Assembly: GCA_023412975.1 (NCBI GenBank)
Contig: JAEZRB010000348.1
Span: 1 to 6,895 of the forward strand
Source of the DNA: Bacteroidota bacterium
GTDB taxonomy: Bacteria > Bacteroidota > Bacteroidia > Chitinophagales > Chitinophagaceae
Direction of reading: 5' to 3'
Length of the DNA stretch: 6,895 nt
In this document: piece after piece, positions 5,307 to 6,895 of the stretch
Layout of the letters: every line of letters starts with the position of its first letter
How positions within the stretch are numbered: position 1 is the stretch's first letter
Translations under genes and position numbers: made by a program
The notes under the pieces: generated by a model
Database searches by the model: none
What the model saw: only the letters and a program-made list of their open reading frames with translations
Told to the model about the DNA's origin: nothing

Positions 5307-6809
5307 ATGAGCAGCATTAGAAGGCAAAGCATCATTTCTTCGATCGTTATTTACTTCGGCTTTGCCATTGGCCTGTTAAATACTTATTTCTTTACCAAAG
5401 AAGGGTTATTTACGGCTTCTGATTACGGGCTTATCAGCATCTTTATGCCGATCGCACTGCTGATGATGGCCTTCTCTAACCTGGCGATGCCATCGTACAT
5501 CTTTAAATTCTACCCTTACTATAACGACAACCTTCCGCCGCGTAAAAATGATATGCTAACCTGGGCCCTGTTAATCGGGTTAATTGGATTTTTACTGGTG
5601 ATGCTGGCAGGCTGGTTCTTTAAAGACCTGGTGATCCGGAAATACAGTGCTAATTCACCGCAGCTGGTTACTTATTATTACTGGATATTCCCCATGGGTC
5701 TCGGCCTGAGCTTCCTTTCGATCATGGAAGCCTATACCTGGGGACTTGGAAAACCCGTACTAGCTAATTTCGCGAGAGAAGTGTTGTGGCGGTTGCTGAC
5801 AACCGTGCTGATCGTTCTTTTTATCATGGATGTAATTGAGGACTTCAGCCTTTTTATAAAATTGTATTCCTTTGGCTACCCGGTGGTGGTGGCTTTCCTG
5901 TTGGGATATTTATTTTTTACCAATAAGATCCATTTCACATTTAAGGTCAGTAAAGTAACGAGGCGATATTTAAAAAAGATCATCACACTTTGTGCGTTCG
6001 TTTATTCAGGTGTAATCATTTTTACTTTATCCAGGGCCTTTGATACGATCGTAATCGCTTCGGTATTGCCCAACGGCATCGATAAGGCCGGTATCTTTGG
6101 CATTGCCACGCTGATGACAAGTGTGATCCAGGCACCGCAACGCAGCCTGATCGCGGTGTCGATTCCGCATTTGTCAAAAGCCTGGAAAGACAAAAACCGT
6201 GACTTACTTCAAAAGATCTACCAGCGTTCTTCGATCAACCTGTTGATCTTCTCCTGTGGGATCTTTATATTGATAGCCCTCAATTATAAAGAGGCCATCA
6301 CCACGTTTGGATTGAAAGAAATTTACCTGCTCGGTTTTCCTGCGTTTATATTTCTCGGTTTGAGCATGGTCATCGACCTGGGTACTGGTGTAAACGCGCA
6401 GATCATCGCCACCTCTACGGCCTGGAGATTTGAACTTATTAGTGGGGTTATCCTGCTTATACTCATGTTGCCGCTCACTTATATTTTCGCAAGACTTTTT
6501 GACATGACCGGGCCGGCTCTGGCTAATCTTATTGCGATTTCGGTTTATAATATAATACGTATTTCTTTTCTGTGGAGAAAATACAAATTGTTTCCATTTA
6601 CCCGCAACTCCATTTATATCGTACTAGCTGCGGTGCTCAGTTATGGAATTTGTTATTTTCTCTTCCTGAATGTACATGGCCTGTGGGGACTGGTGTGGCG
6701 AAGTGCATTATTTGTTTTGCTTTATGGAGGGATCGTGATCGGCTTCAGGCTTTCACCCGATATCGTGCCAGTACTCTCATCAATCAAAAACAGGCTTACG
6801 CGCAAGTAA
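5307..6809 (+). CDS. Polysaccharide flippase-like membrane protein (MOP superfamily, PST/Wzx type)
   Basis: Proteins of this family move lipid-linked sugars, or related lipids, across the inner membrane during O-antigen, capsule or exopolysaccharide synthesis. The 500-residue length and the even spread of hydrophobic segments, about 14 by eye, fit. Clear ones lie near 9-28, 40-61, 84-106, 121-142, 155-175, 183-205, 225-243, 306-325, 336-356, 376-395, 400-418, 430-450 and 457-477. The N-terminal layout (RRQSIISSIVIYFGFAIGLL, then YFFTKEGLFTASDYGL) is the usual start of Wzx-like proteins, with the second segment following a short loop. Charged loops separate the halves (KVSKVTRRYLKK near 214-225; KAWKDKNRDLLQK near 290-302). 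No glycosyltransferase, polymerase or ligase gene is adjacent in the window, so the substrate is unknown. It is preceded by a long intergenic gap and looks to have its own promoter. A lipid-II flippase or other MOP role is possible. Confidence 0.85.
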   Translation: MSSIRRQSIISSIVIYFGFAIGLLNTYFFTKEGLFTASDYGLISIFMPIALLMMAFSNLAMPSYIFKFYPYYNDNLPPRKNDMLTWALLIGLIGFLLVMLAGWFFKDLVIRKYSANSPQLVTYYYWIFPMGLGLSFLSIMEAYTWGLGKPVLANFAREVLWRLLTTVLIVLFIMDVIEDFSLFIKLYSFGYPVVVAFLLGYLFFTNKIHFTFKVSKVTRRYLKKIITLCAFVYSGVIIFTLSRAFDTIVIASVLPNGIDKAGIFGIATLMTSVIQAPQRSLIAVSIPHLSKAWKDKNRDLLQKIYQRSSINLLIFSCGIFILIALNYKEAITTFGLKEIYLLGFPAFIFLGLSMVIDLGTGVNAQIIATSTAWRFELISGVILLILMLPLTYIFARLFDMTGPALANLIAISVYNIIRISFLWRKYKLFPFTRNSIYIVLAAVLSYGICYFLFLNVHGLWGLVWRSALFVLLYGGIVIGFRLSPDIVPVLSSIKNRLTRK

Positions 6810-6823
6810 TCTCTTACTAACCC

Positions 6824-6895
6824 TTCGTGTGTACTTCGTGCCCTCCGTGACCAAATAGGACACGGAGTACACGGAGGAAACACGAAGAACACGAA
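6824..6895. repeat. Inverted repeat of TTCGTG/TCCGTG modules after flippase, cut by window edge
   Basis: The left arm carries TTCGTG (6824, 6835) and TCCGTG (6844). The right arm carries CACGGA (6861, 6870) and CACGAA (6881, 6890), the reverse complements. The arms can fold into an imperfect long hairpin centred near 6855-6860, starting 14 bp after the flippase stop codon. It could serve as a 3' end structure, although no T-run is visible before the window ends. The hexamer TTCGTG also occurs at 4983 in the other intergenic gap. The right end may continue outside the window. Confidence 0.7.

Noticed and set aside
1..6895. Novel defence, mobile or biosynthetic system
   Set aside because: All sizeable genes belong to known housekeeping or transport families and no clustered unknown genes are present.

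Overview
The window looks like ordinary chromosome of a Bacteroidota bacterium, possibly Chitinophagaceae. The phylum call rests on TAnnTTTG-like boxes just upstream of starts, lipoprotein signals of Bacteroidota style, an M1 peptidase with the HESGHEWFGNNIT signature and GMEHQ in place of the usual GxMEN, and many short palindromic repeats between genes. The family is a guess. I see no phage, plasmid, CRISPR, transposase, toxin or defence genes.

Layout. (1) 3-635, plus: the 3' part of msrA, peptide methionine sulfoxide reductase A. Its reading frame is open to the window edge and shows a lipobox, so the protein is probably a lipoprotein that starts outside the window. (2) 624-653: a GC-rich hairpin whose T-run lies on the minus strand. 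It fits a terminator for the convergent transcript of a small exported protein of unknown function (733-924, minus). (3) 925-1570: a gene-free stretch with hairpins, two copies of a ~117-bp palindromic repeat set 131 bp apart, and a 20-bp tandem repeat with a 10-bp sub-period that ends at the next gene's stop codon. (4) 1571-3238, minus: a lipoprotein substrate-binding protein of the SBP_bac_5 (DppA/OppA) family. (5) 3270-4934, plus: a secreted M1 zinc metallopeptidase, divergent from the SBP with only 31 bp between the starts. (6) 4935-5306: a gene-free stretch with a probable terminator, two mutually complementary hairpins, further palindromes and a promoter-like box almost touching the next start. 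(7) 5307-6809, plus: a polysaccharide flippase-like MOP/PST membrane protein. (8) 6824-6895: an inverted repeat built of TTCGTG/TCCGTG modules, running to the window edge.

How the genes may work together. The divergent pair is the only suggestive unit. An exported aminopeptidase could release small peptides and the lipoprotein SBP could bind them; this is inference from position and family. No permease or ATPase gene for the SBP is present. MsrA (protein repair in the envelope) and the flippase (glycan export) have no visible link to the pair. I found no convincing new biological system; the non-coding repeats are the most unusual content.
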